Below are positions 1 through 9,192 of a DNA stretch of 21,285 nucleotides, in pieces. The stretch is from Perkinsus marinus ATCC 50983 (taxonomy: Eukaryota > Perkinsozoa > Perkinsida > Perkinsidae). Position 1 is the stretch's first letter, and each line of letters begins with the position of its first letter. A model generated the notes under the pieces. That model did not search any database. It was given only the letters and a program-made list of their open reading frames with translations, and was not told where the DNA came from. Location of the stretch: the NCBI RefSeq assembly GCF_000006405.1, contig NW_003208655.1:520227-541511 (forward strand), written 5' to 3'. Made by a program: the position numbers and the translations under genes.

Positions 1-72
1 TGGAGCACCCATGCATGTTCGTTCAGCAGCAACGAATGAGGGAACACCGAAGCCATCAATGTCGGTACTGCC

Positions 73-1449
73 TTGAAGAGCACCTCTCCTGATGACACTG
101 ATGACAATCTTGCACATGGCGATAGCCCCTTTGATGACCCCTTCACAGCAGCTGAAGACGGGGGCTATGTCACTCCCTTTGAAGATGATTATGACGACCT
201 ACCTCAACAGCACGAGGAGGTGAAGAGCTTGAAGACACAGAAGCGTGAGGGTACCACCGAGGTCATGACTGAGGCCAGAGCTGCCACTAGACTACCGGTA
301 CAGCAATCACGTATGCCCTTGACTAGAAGACCTGATGATTTGAAGTCCCAGACTGGGACTAGTCCCCCCCTTGTAGGCGACCACGCTGGTCCGACAAGGA
401 GATTGCAATCTGAACATATTGATCGACCTGGTGCCCAACCAGCTGACTATTATGACTACCCCTCTCGACGTCGAGCTGCAAATTGGTATGATGATGGTGT
501 CTATGCTGACGGTGACCACACTACCTCTAGATCAAGCAGATGGAGCGACGCTGAGTGGGACGATTGGCAAGAAAATCAAGACCGACAGAAGATCTCTAAG
601 GTCATCTCTGATGTTGAATGGATGACTCCCGTGCTTGGAAAAGGCAAGTACTGGGATGGTTCGGTTGATGGCCTTGACAGCATTGCCTTGAGCGAGTTCC
701 GGTATAAGCTAACTAATAGCCCTGACTACGAGTACCAGAACGAGTGCTGCAAATACTTTATTGTCAGACGAAACCTTTCTGACAGTATAAGGAAACTGGT
801 TGATGTCTACGAGCACAACAGCGACTTACAGCCTGCCAGCTATCATCAACCCTATCGCCCGAATAGCCGATATTGGTCTGATCGACGAGAGCAACTATGG
901 ACGTATCTTACTACGGTATTCGGTGACTCTGATGGTGGATTCTTAGAAACTCAATGGATCAACATGTACCTCAAGAAGACTGAGCGGTTCATTGACTTCT
1001 ACGCCACACATGAATCTATTGCTAAGGAGTTGGCTCGCACGAGAGGATATAAGACTCTGACTGAGCAGGAGAAGAGGAGCCACTTCTACAATTGCTTACC
1101 CCCTAAATTGAAGGTTTACTTGGACGAGCAAGGTTACTGGACTCCCGGTGCGGTTAGTTATGCTAAATTGGTGGTTTTGGCTCAGAGTTGGTGTAGAGTA
1201 CACTGGGACAAGTCTGTCTCCGTTAACCATGTGGACGTAACTGATGCTACTACTGATGACAAGGTGGCCAGAGAAGTGCCTTCTGACCCACCTAAGCGCT
1301 TTGCACAACGAACTCGACCAGGAGAAGGACAACATGCGTTCCATCCTGCTAGGCTGAGAGTTCGAGAAGACGAGACGATTCTCATTGAGAATTTCTCAAT
1401 GACCCGAGAAATAAAGAGATATTGCAAGCTTCATGCGGAAGATGTCTAG
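73..1449 (+). CDS. gag: Gag-like protein of the retrotransposon
   Basis: A 458-residue frame immediately 5' of pol and on the same strand. The first 150 residues are acidic, low-complexity and probably disordered (many Asp, Glu, Ser). Residues from about 175 to 390 look folded and mostly helical, rich in Tyr, Trp and Arg as in retrotransposon capsid domains, but no specific capsid family could be named. Its position and its tail overlap with pol support Gag: structural protein forming the cytoplasmic virus-like particle and packaging the element RNA. The zinc knuckles usual at the end of Gag lie at the start of the overlapping pol frame. The true start is not settled here because the leader is cut by the window edge. 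Confidence 0.75.
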   Translation: MKSTSPDDTDDNLAHGDSPFDDPFTAAEDGGYVTPFEDDYDDLPQQHEEVKSLKTQKREGTTEVMTEARAATRLPVQQSRMPLTRRPDDLKSQTGTSPPLVGDHAGPTRRLQSEHIDRPGAQPADYYDYPSRRRAANWYDDGVYADGDHTTSRSSRWSDAEWDDWQENQDRQKISKVISDVEWMTPVLGKGKYWDGSVDGLDSIALSEFRYKLTNSPDYEYQNECCKYFIVRRNLSDSIRKLVDVYEHNSDLQPASYHQPYRPNSRYWSDRREQLWTYLTTVFGDSDGGFLETQWINMYLKKTERFIDFYATHESIAKELARTRGYKTLTEQEKRSHFYNCLPPKLKVYLDEQGYWTPGAVSYAKLVVLAQSWCRVHWDKSVSVNHVDVTDATTDDKVAREVPSDPPKRFAQRTRPGEGQHAFHPARLRVREDETILIENFSMTREIKRYCKLHAEDV

Positions 1450-4400
1450 ACAACTCCGGTACTCACAAGGCCGATACATGCTGTGCTACTATGAAGTACA
1501 AAGAGGACCGATGCAAGTTCTGTGGCCTGTTTCACAGTATCAAGTCGAAGTGTCCTGAGAAATATGACTCCTATCAAAAGAAGTGCTCTCGCTGTGGACG
1601 TGTAAACCATGGCACTATGGCTTGCTTTAGCAACAACCCTACGGTTCAAGGCCTCTCGGTGGTTCTTATTGATAACCCAGGCATGGGTACTAGCCACTTC
1701 ATCGACTTCGAGATCAACGACTGTCAGAAACCATTACGAGCATTATTGGATAGCGGAGCTGCCATGAGCGTTATCCACGAGGCCGAATTGACGAAGATTC
1801 CTGATGTTGTTATACAACCCACCGACTTGGTGGTGCGTACTGCTGATGGAGGAAGCCCAAAAGTAACAGGTATCGTCCGGAACCTGAAGCTGACTTTCGC
1901 CGACGATACAGTGGTCTACGAGAGCTTTGTTGTGGTGGACACTCCTCTATCCCATGCTATTTTGCTGAGTACGAATGCCTTACGAGGAGTCGGAGCTGTC
2001 TGGTTTATGACTGATAAGGATAATCTGATGTTGCTTGGAGGAGACGCCAAGTCCTCCATCGCTGCACAGAGACGACACCGTGCTACCAGGACCTACTCAC
2101 CACAGCCCATTGACTATGGTGTCGTTGAGATCTGCGACTTGGTTGTTGAGCCCCCTAAACCAGGAGCCCCTCGTCGAGATGCCTATACTTCTACGACTTC
2201 CATCCCCAACGACTTGATGGAAGAGATGATCATTAGCAGCTATCCTCAGGCCGAGGACGATGACGACCTCTTGAACAAAAAAGGCCTTACCGCTGACCAG
2301 AAGGTCCAACAGACGAAGATTGAACAAGCCAAAGACATTGCTACTGAAGACACCAAGCCCTTCAAGTGGAAATTGTTACCTTCAACGCCGAAGAGCCGGC
2401 TGGGACGTTTCTGTTTGGATGTGCCCTGGATTGATGATCGACGACCTGATGGTAGACTAAACGGCATGGCCATACAGCGAGCTATTGCCACTGACTCAAG
2501 ACTACGTGATAAAGAACGTGCTGCCTATCTGGAGGTTATCAAGTCACTATATGATGAAGGTTATGTTCGACACGAGAGGCGTGATAACATCGAGCACCTG
2601 ATACCGAGCTTCCCTGTGGTGAGACCAGATCATGCCACTACTAAGGTGCGATTGGTTACTGATGGAAGCACTGGCCTGAATCGTCTATGTCGAGATGGAC
2701 CTGTTATGAACGATGACCGACTTGGTATGACCCTTATGAGCAACCTCCATCTATTTAGACTGAGCCCGTACGTGATCCTAGATGACCTTCGACGTGCTTT
2801 CTATCAAGTCAAGATTGATCCCGAGAACGAACCCTACTTTGGGATGGCTAACAAGTACGGCTCTGAGATGCTATACGGTGTATGGACGGCCATGGGTTTC
2901 GGAAGCAACTACGCTCCGAGTGCTCTTGGGCAAGTGCTGACTACCATCATTGAATTGAACGACTTTCACCACTCTGACGACCATGATGTCTCGATCCTCG
3001 GCGAGGTGGCGCTACAAGTCTTGGATGACTACAACCTATCCATCAACCACGCTACCATAGCTGATGAAACACCTCCGATCGAGGGTGACCATAAGATTAT
3101 TGCTTCTGACAACGCCGCCCAGTCCGACGGTACTACAATCCGCTCACATGTAAGCATCTATGTCGACGACGTGCAGTCCAGAGGGGATACTATTCCTCAA
3201 GTCGAGGGTATTGCCCGCAAGGTCATGGGTGGACTCCGAGACCATGGGTTCGAAGACAATCCAAAGAAGAGGATGAAGAGTTGGTTGTCTCACGAAGGCC
3301 ACTACTTGGGCTACGGTGTGAAGGATGATTATATGTTCGTCGACTATCGACCTAACCTGAAGTTACTCGAGAAGAAGGGAGGCGATTTGACTCGAAGAGA
3401 AGCCTTCCGTCTCATCATGGCCTACTACGACCCTATCGGTTTAGGAGTTGAATTTGCTGGACGTCTACGATATCTAGGACGACAATGCTACCAACATTCC
3501 ACTTCGTGGGATGCTAAGATCGATGATAACTATGGCACCGAACTGATAAAGCTATGCAAATATGCAGTGAAAGAATCTGCCAAGGCTACTACGACGCCAA
3601 GGCACCTGAACATCGAGACCATCTACGTCTCTACTGATGCGAGCTTAGTGGCTGGATCACAACAAGTGTACGACGCTGACTGTCAACGACTTTACGGTTC
3701 CTGTCACTTATACTCGGCGGCTGAAGACAAGTGGAGCATACCGAAGAAAGAGACTATGGCTTTCTGTGATGGAGTGTGTAAGGTTGCTAACTATGTCAAG
3801 ATGATTACCAACTTACACTATGATACAAATATCAAGAAGATCGTCATCCACGTGGACAGCGAGTGTGTAATCTACCGTTTGCGACGAGTCAAAGCCCTAC
3901 GTAAGATGAAGACTATCACAAGCCTCGAGACAAAGAGGTTGGAGGACGTTATCACCAAGATCAATGAATTGGGATCCATGGGTATAACAGTAGAAGTCAG
4001 ACACATCAACGGTGACAAGAACCCGGCTGATGGCCCTAGCAGACCCCACGGAAATGACGCCCCCTCCCCAATGACCAGAACTGAAGTCCAGCATGCTGTT
4101 GCTACTGCTTCTATTGCTACCCTGGACGTTGTCTTCGACCCCCGTCTGACTGATGAGAAAGACGATCTGCAAGCTGTGGATGGAAATCCACCTATATGCA
4201 AAGTGAACGTGATCGACATTGAGCATTTCTTTGAAGACGAAGAGATCAAGCATTTACAAGATGCTGATGGGAGGTTGTCGACTATTAAGGCTACTCTGAG
4301 AAATGTGCCCCTAAATGAGAGGCCAAATGGTATGAGAATGTATTGCCTCGATGAGAACAACGTCCTGTACTTCACCGGTATCACCTCCATAGTCGACAAA

Positions 4401-5399
4401 TCAAGAACGGTGACCCCGTTGCCTGTGATACCGAGAGGCCCGAAAGTACAAGAATGTCTACTTACACTACATGAAGGAGAAGGCCATGTTGGAGCTGCCA
4501 AGCTACTTGCTATCTATCAACAATGGTATTCCACCCCCAAGGTGCGACAAGTACTACGACGCCTGCTACAGTCCTGTCCCGTATGTCAACGTACAAGGGA
4601 AAGAGCCTGTACTCGTCGAGCAGGAGGAGTTGTTCGACCTCCTGGACTACACTTTGGTGTTGGCAGTTGCTATGTACTAGACCTACAAGGTCCCTTTCTC
4701 GAGTGTGACGATGATCCTGACGTCCCACAGAAGAAGTGGGGCTTGACTATGACTGATCCAGTGTCCTTCCATGTGTTATTCGATGTCCTCGACAACCCGA
4801 GCACTGGTGCCGTGATTGACTCGGTCCACAAGATTATTGCTATGAATGGCATTCCTCAGGCCGTTGTCATGGACCCGGGAAGTTGCTTTACTTCCAGTGA
4901 TTTCAAGATGTACCTCAAGTCCCAAGCTATTGCCTATACCTACCTACCACGAGATGCTCAACATCTTGGAGGCTTTCATGAACGGGTACATGGGACTATA
5001 TTGCAACAAGTGAGGAGTCGGTTGGCGAGAGCTGAGCTGCAGGATGAGCCCATAACCTTCGTGACTATTTATAGTGAAGCTGTGGCCAGTGTGAACCGCC
5101 TCCCTCTGAACGACTTTGGAGGACTAACCCCCTTCGAATTATATCATGGACGACGCCCTCGTTATCTTGCTGGTTCCTGCACTGGTGAGGATGCTAGACT
5201 AGGTCAACAACTTATTGATGAATGGTTGCCCGGCCTACGACGTGATGAACAAGATGTTCTAGAGTCTGACCTACAAATGCTATGCGAAGAAATCTATGAG
5301 CGACGATGCCAAAGTATGACTGACTACTTCGACCTCTGGAAGGAGCGAACTCGAAGATGCCGACGTTACCAACTAAGACCAGTATTGTCATTAAATTAA
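1422..5399 (+). CDS. pol: Pol polyprotein: zinc knuckles, protease, RT, RNase H, integrase
   Basis: One uninterrupted 1325-residue frame. Three zinc knuckles: Cys5/Cys8/His15/Cys20, Cys31/Cys34/His38/Cys44 and the canonical CX2CX4HX4C at Cys55-Cys68. Aspartic protease motif LLDSGA with Asp110. Reverse transcriptase about 385-640, with the VILDDL motif A near 451-456 and the YVDD active site at 580-583. RNase H about 735-875 with candidate acidic residues Asp739, Glu777, Asp812 and Asp870. Integrase zinc-binding His1017/His1022/Cys1052/Cys1055, then catalytic Asp1087, Asp1151 and Glu1187, an exact D,D(35)E spacing. About 70 acidic, low-complexity residues sit between the conserved RT blocks before YVDD, longer than usual. 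The frame overlaps gag by 28 nt with a relative -1 offset, matching the frameshift expression many retrotransposons use. Residues are assigned by motif position, not alignment. Confidence 0.93.
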   Translation: MQASCGRCLDNSGTHKADTCCATMKYKEDRCKFCGLFHSIKSKCPEKYDSYQKKCSRCGRVNHGTMACFSNNPTVQGLSVVLIDNPGMGTSHFIDFEINDCQKPLRALLDSGAAMSVIHEAELTKIPDVVIQPTDLVVRTADGGSPKVTGIVRNLKLTFADDTVVYESFVVVDTPLSHAILLSTNALRGVGAVWFMTDKDNLMLLGGDAKSSIAAQRRHRATRTYSPQPIDYGVVEICDLVVEPPKPGAPRRDAYTSTTSIPNDLMEEMIISSYPQAEDDDDLLNKKGLTADQKVQQTKIEQAKDIATEDTKPFKWKLLPSTPKSRLGRFCLDVPWIDDRRPDGRLNGMAIQRAIATDSRLRDKERAAYLEVIKSLYDEGYVRHERRDNIEHLIPSFPVVRPDHATTKVRLVTDGSTGLNRLCRDGPVMNDDRLGMTLMSNLHLFRLSPYVILDDLRRAFYQVKIDPENEPYFGMANKYGSEMLYGVWTAMGFGSNYAPSALGQVLTTIIELNDFHHSDDHDVSILGEVALQVLDDYNLSINHATIADETPPIEGDHKIIASDNAAQSDGTTIRSHVSIYVDDVQSRGDTIPQVEGIARKVMGGLRDHGFEDNPKKRMKSWLSHEGHYLGYGVKDDYMFVDYRPNLKLLEKKGGDLTRREAFRLIMAYYDPIGLGVEFAGRLRYLGRQCYQHSTSWDAKIDDNYGTELIKLCKYAVKESAKATTTPRHLNIETIYVSTDASLVAGSQQVYDADCQRLYGSCHLYSAAEDKWSIPKKETMAFCDGVCKVANYVKMITNLHYDTNIKKIVIHVDSECVIYRLRRVKALRKMKTITSLETKRLEDVITKINELGSMGITVEVRHINGDKNPADGPSRPHGNDAPSPMTRTEVQHAVATASIATLDVVFDPRLTDEKDDLQAVDGNPPICKVNVIDIEHFFEDEEIKHLQDADGRLSTIKATLRNVPLNERPNGMRMYCLDENNVLYFTGITSIVDKSRTVTPLPVIPRGPKVQECLLTLHEGEGHVGAAKLLAIYQQWYSTPKVRQVLRRLLQSCPVCQRTRERACTRRAGGVVRPPGLHFGVGSCYVLDLQGPFLECDDDPDVPQKKWGLTMTDPVSFHVLFDVLDNPSTGAVIDSVHKIIAMNGIPQAVVMDPGSCFTSSDFKMYLKSQAIAYTYLPRDAQHLGGFHERVHGTILQQVRSRLARAELQDEPITFVTIYSEAVASVNRLPLNDFGGLTPFELYHGRRPRYLAGSCTGEDARLGQQLIDEWLPGLRRDEQDVLESDLQMLCEEIYERRCQSMTDYFDLWKERTRRCRRYQLRPVLSLN

Positions 5400-5407
5400 G
5401 AATATGA

Positions 5408-5477
5408 TATGATTAAGTACGGGATCCTAAATCCCAGGTATAAGGTATGATTAAATGTGGGATCCTAAATCCCAGGT
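5408..5477 (+). repeat. Two direct 32-bp units, each with a small stem-loop, just after pol
   Basis: Units at 5408-5439 and 5446-5477 share TATGATTAA, a few variable bases, then GGGATCCTAAATCCCAGGT, repeating every 38 bp. Within each unit GGGAT and ATCCC can pair around a 5-nt loop. They lie 9 bp past the pol stop, in the likely 3' untranslated region or the start of the 3' LTR. Function unknown; a structured 3' UTR signal or a simple tandem duplication are both possible. Confidence 0.8.
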
Positions 5478-6234
5478 TCTATGGTGTGTCGGACGTCCCG
5501 TCCGAGATAGGCCCACCAATGGCCAGTAAGAAGCTGATAGATGAACTAGTACTATTGATACCCCCTCTTTTTGATCGACTATTCAACAGCCCAACTGTGG
5601 TTTGCTGATTTCGCTCGGATTACATGCATTTAGTGATTTCCCATAGTGAAACGGCTGAAACGGTTGTCTCCTTTTTGATTCGAGGATTAGATTAGAATTA
5701 GAGTCATTACTTGTGATTCGTGATATTCTCGTGAGATTTGCCTACTGTGCCTTCCTTGGTTACAGTAGATCTCTAGACTATCAAGCGTTTCGACTAGCCC
5801 CTTTCGTAACTGGTTCTTCTAGTTGCGTTTCCTTCGAGTTGGAGTCACGGCATTCAACCTCGAAGTATTGACGAACGTGTCGTATTTGCTCTCTCTTGAG
5901 CCTTCAACAGTTTACAGGTACTTCCTTGCCTACCTCTAGGCTCAACCCTTTGCGACACATCTGCTGCCGTCCGACTACTGTGTGTTTGATTTACATCCAC
6001 TTGAACCACAACCTTTGAGAACCTCCCCACACATAGTATTCGACGCAGTGGTTCCTTTTCGTTGATTTTACGGGACGTTCTGCTTCGCAGGTCGATCCTT
6101 CCGGCTCGACACGCCACCCGTAAGGGTTGATGCTGACACGCGACCGAAGACACGCTAGCTGTAGTGGTTGTTAACTTTGCACGTCGGGATGTAGTAGAGA
6201 ATGGGTGCAGCAAGGTGATCGATGTGGTACAGGA
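5478..6234. other. Noncoding stretch between pol and the 1.2 kb repeat
   Basis: No gene supported on either strand. It begins near a short palindrome (CGGACG, 3-nt spacer, CGTCCG at 5490-5504), a possible but unproven 3' LTR start region. It is absent in front of the second copy of the repeat near 20074, so either the second copy is truncated or this segment is not part of the same repeat. An open frame on the minus strand at 5854-6213 has no recognisable domain. Confidence 0.4.
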
Positions 6235-7440
6235 GCATCGTCTACGTGAAAGTTCAGGGCATCGGCCCCGTAAGGGTTAGAGTACGGTTACCCGCCGTGA
6301 GCTAATCTCGTGAAACATCGCAAATTGGCAGAGCCACTCATAAGCAACAGTCGCCAATTTAAGTTCATTTAATAAACAGTCGAGATAGAGGGGAAGCTCG
6401 GACTAGACTACGTACGACCGGAATTGGAATTTAGCGGAGTAGACAAGTGAATCATCGAAAACAGCCCGTGTAAGAGATTGTGCTGCCCAAGTTAGTTTGG
6501 TCTACGCCCTCTGCGTGCAAAGCTGCGTTATTCAGTGATTAACCCTGGAGCGAGAAATGAGGATCGTCACGATGGTTTATGAATCTTCGACCTGATTGGA
6601 GAACCAAAAGTTGATGGCGTTAGTTTTAGTGTAGTGGCTACGCCGTACCCTATAGTGTGCAGGCACAGCGCTGCTGCCTAGTCAGCTTGCTTTCATGGCC
6701 CATCACGATCACTATCCTTTGCCGGAGAATTGTAAGCATTCGATCTCGCAATCTGGGAGATTGCCTCGGAGGTCGAATCTGCAAGTTATATGTTCTCGTC
6801 TGAGACTACGATTATGCTCAGAACTTGTTGTACCGGCTACAAGTACGACCTAGCATATAAGGCGGTGACGAGATCATTGAAGAGTATCGTCTACTAGATC
6901 GCCGACCTGTACACTATGGATTGGTCGCGACTCGCGATTGTAAGCTATCAACTATCGGTAATGTCGCAGCTCCTGTGAGATTGCCCCCAAGGGATGTCGA
7001 GAAGATTCAAGTGGCGGAATTCACACACTAGGAGTCATTTTAGATGAGGTGGACTCTTGAGATGTCGCCATCTGAGGGGAAGAGATTGTGACGCATTTTG
7101 ATGTATTCACTTGAGTATTGAGATCGAATAACTCAATAAAAAATGGCAATATTCTCGCTTTATTCAATGCGTATGATGCTCATATCAAAAGGAAACGCAC
7201 TATCTTTTGATAAAAGGCTCATGTTAATGTGTCATCAATCGCTAGTCATCATCCTTGAGCTAGCAAAGTGCATGCAGCATTCCAATCGGCGGCACGTCGG
7301 TCTACTCTACAGACTATTCGGAGTTCTGACTGACTCGTCGGAGCTCAGCTGTCAGGCGGTTACCCGGATAATGGCTTTAATGCAAGTGCTACGGGCTCCT
7401 CCCAAAAAAAGAAGAAACCGCAGATGAAAGCGGGGAATGG
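6235..7440 (+). repeat. 1.2 kb dispersed repeat, copy 1 (LTR-like candidate)
   Basis: Aligns colinearly with 20074-21285, with about 95% identity by eye and a few small indels, the largest about 7 bp around 6930. Similarity starts abruptly at GCATCGTCTACG in both copies. Near its right part it holds an AATAAA motif (about 7134) followed by an AT-rich stem-loop (ATCAAAAG ... CTTTTGAT). Its place behind a retrotransposon pol and its length suggest LTR sequence of that element or of a relative, but no TG...CA ends or target duplication can be shown, because copy 2 runs off the window. No conserved reading frame: the small ORF at 7143-7427 lacks its start codon in copy 2. Confidence 0.8.
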
Positions 7441-8044
7441 AAAATAGGAAACCCCACCTGAAACCCGACGGGAGGCCTGAAACCCGAACTATTATCCAGG
7501 TTTAAGATGTTACTCATGTGAACCAGAAACCTGAAGCACTGGCCATACCCAGGAGAGCCTCTCCTGGGTACGGCCACTACTTCAGGTTCCTCTCCTGGAG
7601 AGGGCGCATCATAGAGTCCATGAGTTATCAGTGAAGTACTTGAGAGGAAAAACCAGGGCACGCAAGGAAGCGCACGTTGAGAATGTGTTAAATCCCTCAA
7701 AGGCATGAATTTGTCTTAATCTTGGGCACGGGAGAGTTTATGCTACGACTTGCATTCGACTCGAATGGATGAAGTGCTTTACCGAGTCCTACGAGGGCAC
7801 AAATTGTAATCTCACAGCGTGGCATGACGAGGCTGATGGAATGGGACGCATCACATTGTGATGGTTACAATCACGTATTGTGCACGCCCAGTTATTGGAG
7901 TTGCACTGCAAGAAGTGGCTTATGTTCGTAGATCTCTATAGATACCACGAAACCTGGATGCGTGAGTCTTTGAGACTCAGTCTCGGCGCAATTAGCGTGC
8001 ACGCATACTTGTCTCTGTTCAACTGTTGAACTTCAACAGGACCT
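7441..8044. other. Noncoding spacer with strong hairpins
   Basis: No gene found. It holds a 61-bp hairpin (7528-7588), a 15-bp palindrome directly after it (7589-7603), and two overlapping palindrome groups at 7963-7984 and 8017-8039, the second only 5 bp before the outer TIR element. The rest shows nothing recognisable. The left 30-60 bp may still belong to the preceding repeat, whose right limit is unknown. Confidence 0.5.
7528..7588. repeat. 61-bp imperfect hairpin
   Basis: Arms of 30 nt around a single central C at 7558, with 27 of 30 positions pairing. The innermost CCCAGGAGAG/CTCTCCTGGG is perfect. The sequence CCTCTCCTGG recurs immediately downstream, forming a second palindrome (7589-7603). 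Confidence 0.85.
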
Positions 8045-8494
8045 GGGGCCCATTTCACAAGCGTCCTAATGTTAGGATTTTAACCCATTAGGATGCAATT
8101 TAAGGATAAATGGCGTTCACGAGGGCCCTTTCCTTAGGCTGGGTTAGGACATTAGGATATTAGGATCCTTACCGTTAGGATTTAGGACATTAGGATGCCT
8201 TTTTCCTTAAAAATTGGCCTTTAGGACGCCCCGGCTTTCACAAGCTATATTTTTAAGGAAATTTTCATCCTCACGGTAAAGTACCTCGGGGGGGGTACTT
8301 TACCGGCAATCCTAAGGTTAAAAGTGTGCAAGACGACTCGCTGCGCTCCGCCAAACAGTCGTTGGTTCGAAACTCTGCATGTACATTTTTAAATTAATTT
8401 GTAACTTAAACAAAAATCTTACAACTATTAACAAAACTCGACAATAATTTCGATACTCATTTGAAACTTCATATGAAACTACTTACAAATACTC

Positions 8495-8660
8495 ATCTTG
8501 GCTAGAGTCAGGCGTTTTGTTACTGCAGGACTCCTCCATAGCAGAAAAGGCCCTCTTAGCAGAAACTGAAACTTCGCCCCACGCTCTACCAGCTTGCTGC
8601 CAAGCTACCCAAGCTTCCTGTTGAGCCATGAGTGCCCTCTTTCGTATCTCCTAGTTCCGC
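8495..8660 (-). pseudogene. Relic of a coding 3' end inside the outer TIR element
   Basis: On the minus strand a frame of about 52 codons ends in TAA at 8495-8497 and reads like protein: Gln-, Ala- and Trp-rich helix (residues like MAQQEAWVAWQQAGRAWG) followed by a polar acidic tail ending QDEYL. Upstream it is closed by a TAG, but a second frame just above it contains MDLDEAELGD and would join after a one-base shift. The helix-plus-tail look resembles the C-terminus of the SANT/Myb-like accessory proteins of Harbinger-type elements, which fits the host element. No domain can be proven; it may be chance. Confidence 0.3.
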
Positions 8661-8776
8661 TTCGTCAAGATCCATTACGCGTATCAGTTGTTAATAAATC
8701 TGCTGAATGGCGCCTTGAGGCACTACCTTTGTGGTCCATGCTTCGATGAACCGATTCGTATTTCGTTAGAAGTAAG

Positions 8777-8846
8777 TATAAAATGGTGGAGTGGTAAAGT
8801 TTGTGTTTGGTGTTTGGGAGATCCTGGTTCGAATCGCGGTTATATA
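8777..8846 (+). repeat. tRNA-like relic, plus strand (SINE-type or tRNA pseudogene)
   Basis: A perfect A-box match TGGTGGAGTGG (8784-8794) and a B box GGTTCGAATC (8826-8835) at tRNA spacing. The seven bases before the A box (TATAAAA) pair at six of seven positions with the seven after the T-arm (TTATATA), so a weak acceptor stem is possible. The T stem has only three of five pairs and no anticodon stem forms, so it is not a working tRNA. It lies in the outer TIR element, left of the MULE. Confidence 0.5.
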
Positions 8847-8915
8847 ACGTTTTTGTGTTTAATTGCCGTAAGGATTCCTAATATCCTCAGATAGCACATC
8901 CTTACGTTGAATCCC

Positions 8916-9032
8916 CCAATTCTGTACGACCCCAATACTGTACGACAGGTAGATCTCGCTCGCCCAGATGTAGCCTCCCAACACTGTACGACGTGAAGAG
9001 TTGATTTCATGCGTGTTCCAAAGTTGTACGAC
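8916..9032 (+). repeat. Left MULE end: four 15-bp motif copies
   Basis: Copies of CCAAtnyTGTACGAC at 8916-8930, 8932-8946, 8978-8992 and 9018-9032. The last is the most divergent (CCAAAGTTGTACGAC). The first two are separated by a single base. They point inward from the end and mirror the right end, as expected of transposase-binding sites. Confidence 0.85.
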
Positions 9033-9192
9033 ACAAAACGGCGACCTAGCGGTGTGCTGGTTGATCCTGTCACCTGCGGTGCCAGTTGCTAGTCTACCTG
9101 CCACGCTGTGGCAGACTTCACGTTCTCGTCCGGCATGGTCCTGCCTGACACACTCGTGATGGTGGCTTACCACTATTACTAGATTGGTCTTG

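Larger units (their letters stand above)
1..5399 (+). mobile_element. LTR retrotransposon interior (gag-pol), BEL/Pao-like, left end outside window
   Basis: Seen: two long overlapping frames on the plus strand encode a Gag-like protein followed by a Pol with zinc knuckles, aspartic protease, reverse transcriptase, RNase H and integrase in that order. The order protease-RT-RNase H-integrase excludes Ty1/copia. The stretch between RT and RNase H (a DPIGL-type motif, then an LGRQCY...WD segment) and the NPAD motif closing RNase H resemble the BEL/Pao group more than Ty3; no chromodomain follows the integrase. The pol part looks whole and the copy looks young. The 5' LTR lies left of the window. 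The 3' LTR cannot be delimited because no second copy is present; the element probably continues past 5399 and may include the repeat at 6235-7440. BEL/Pao placement is a motif judgement and a divergent Ty3-like element is the alternative. Confidence 0.85.

Noticed and set aside
3872-4501. 209-codon open frame on the minus strand
   Set aside because: Lies wholly antisense to the RNase H-integrase part of pol and has no domain; a shadow frame.
5854-6213. 119-codon minus-strand frame after pol
   Set aside because: No domain, and it sits in the probable 3' region of the retrotransposon.
6300-6345. Primer-binding site (TTGGCAGAGCC) near the start of the 1.2 kb repeat
   Set aside because: Resembles a PBS only loosely and is inside the repeat rather than after it; no tRNA 3' end could be matched.
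7143-7427. 94-codon frame in the 1.2 kb repeat
   Set aside because: The start codon is lost in the second copy of the repeat, so the frame is not maintained.
8036-8044. Target duplication for the outer TIR element
   Set aside because: Flanks at 8036-8044 and 14740-14748 do not match at 3, 8 or 9 bp.
8916-9032. Short repeats with spacers, considered as a CRISPR array
   Set aside because: Irregular spacing, mirrored at the other end of a transposon, and a eukaryotic setting.
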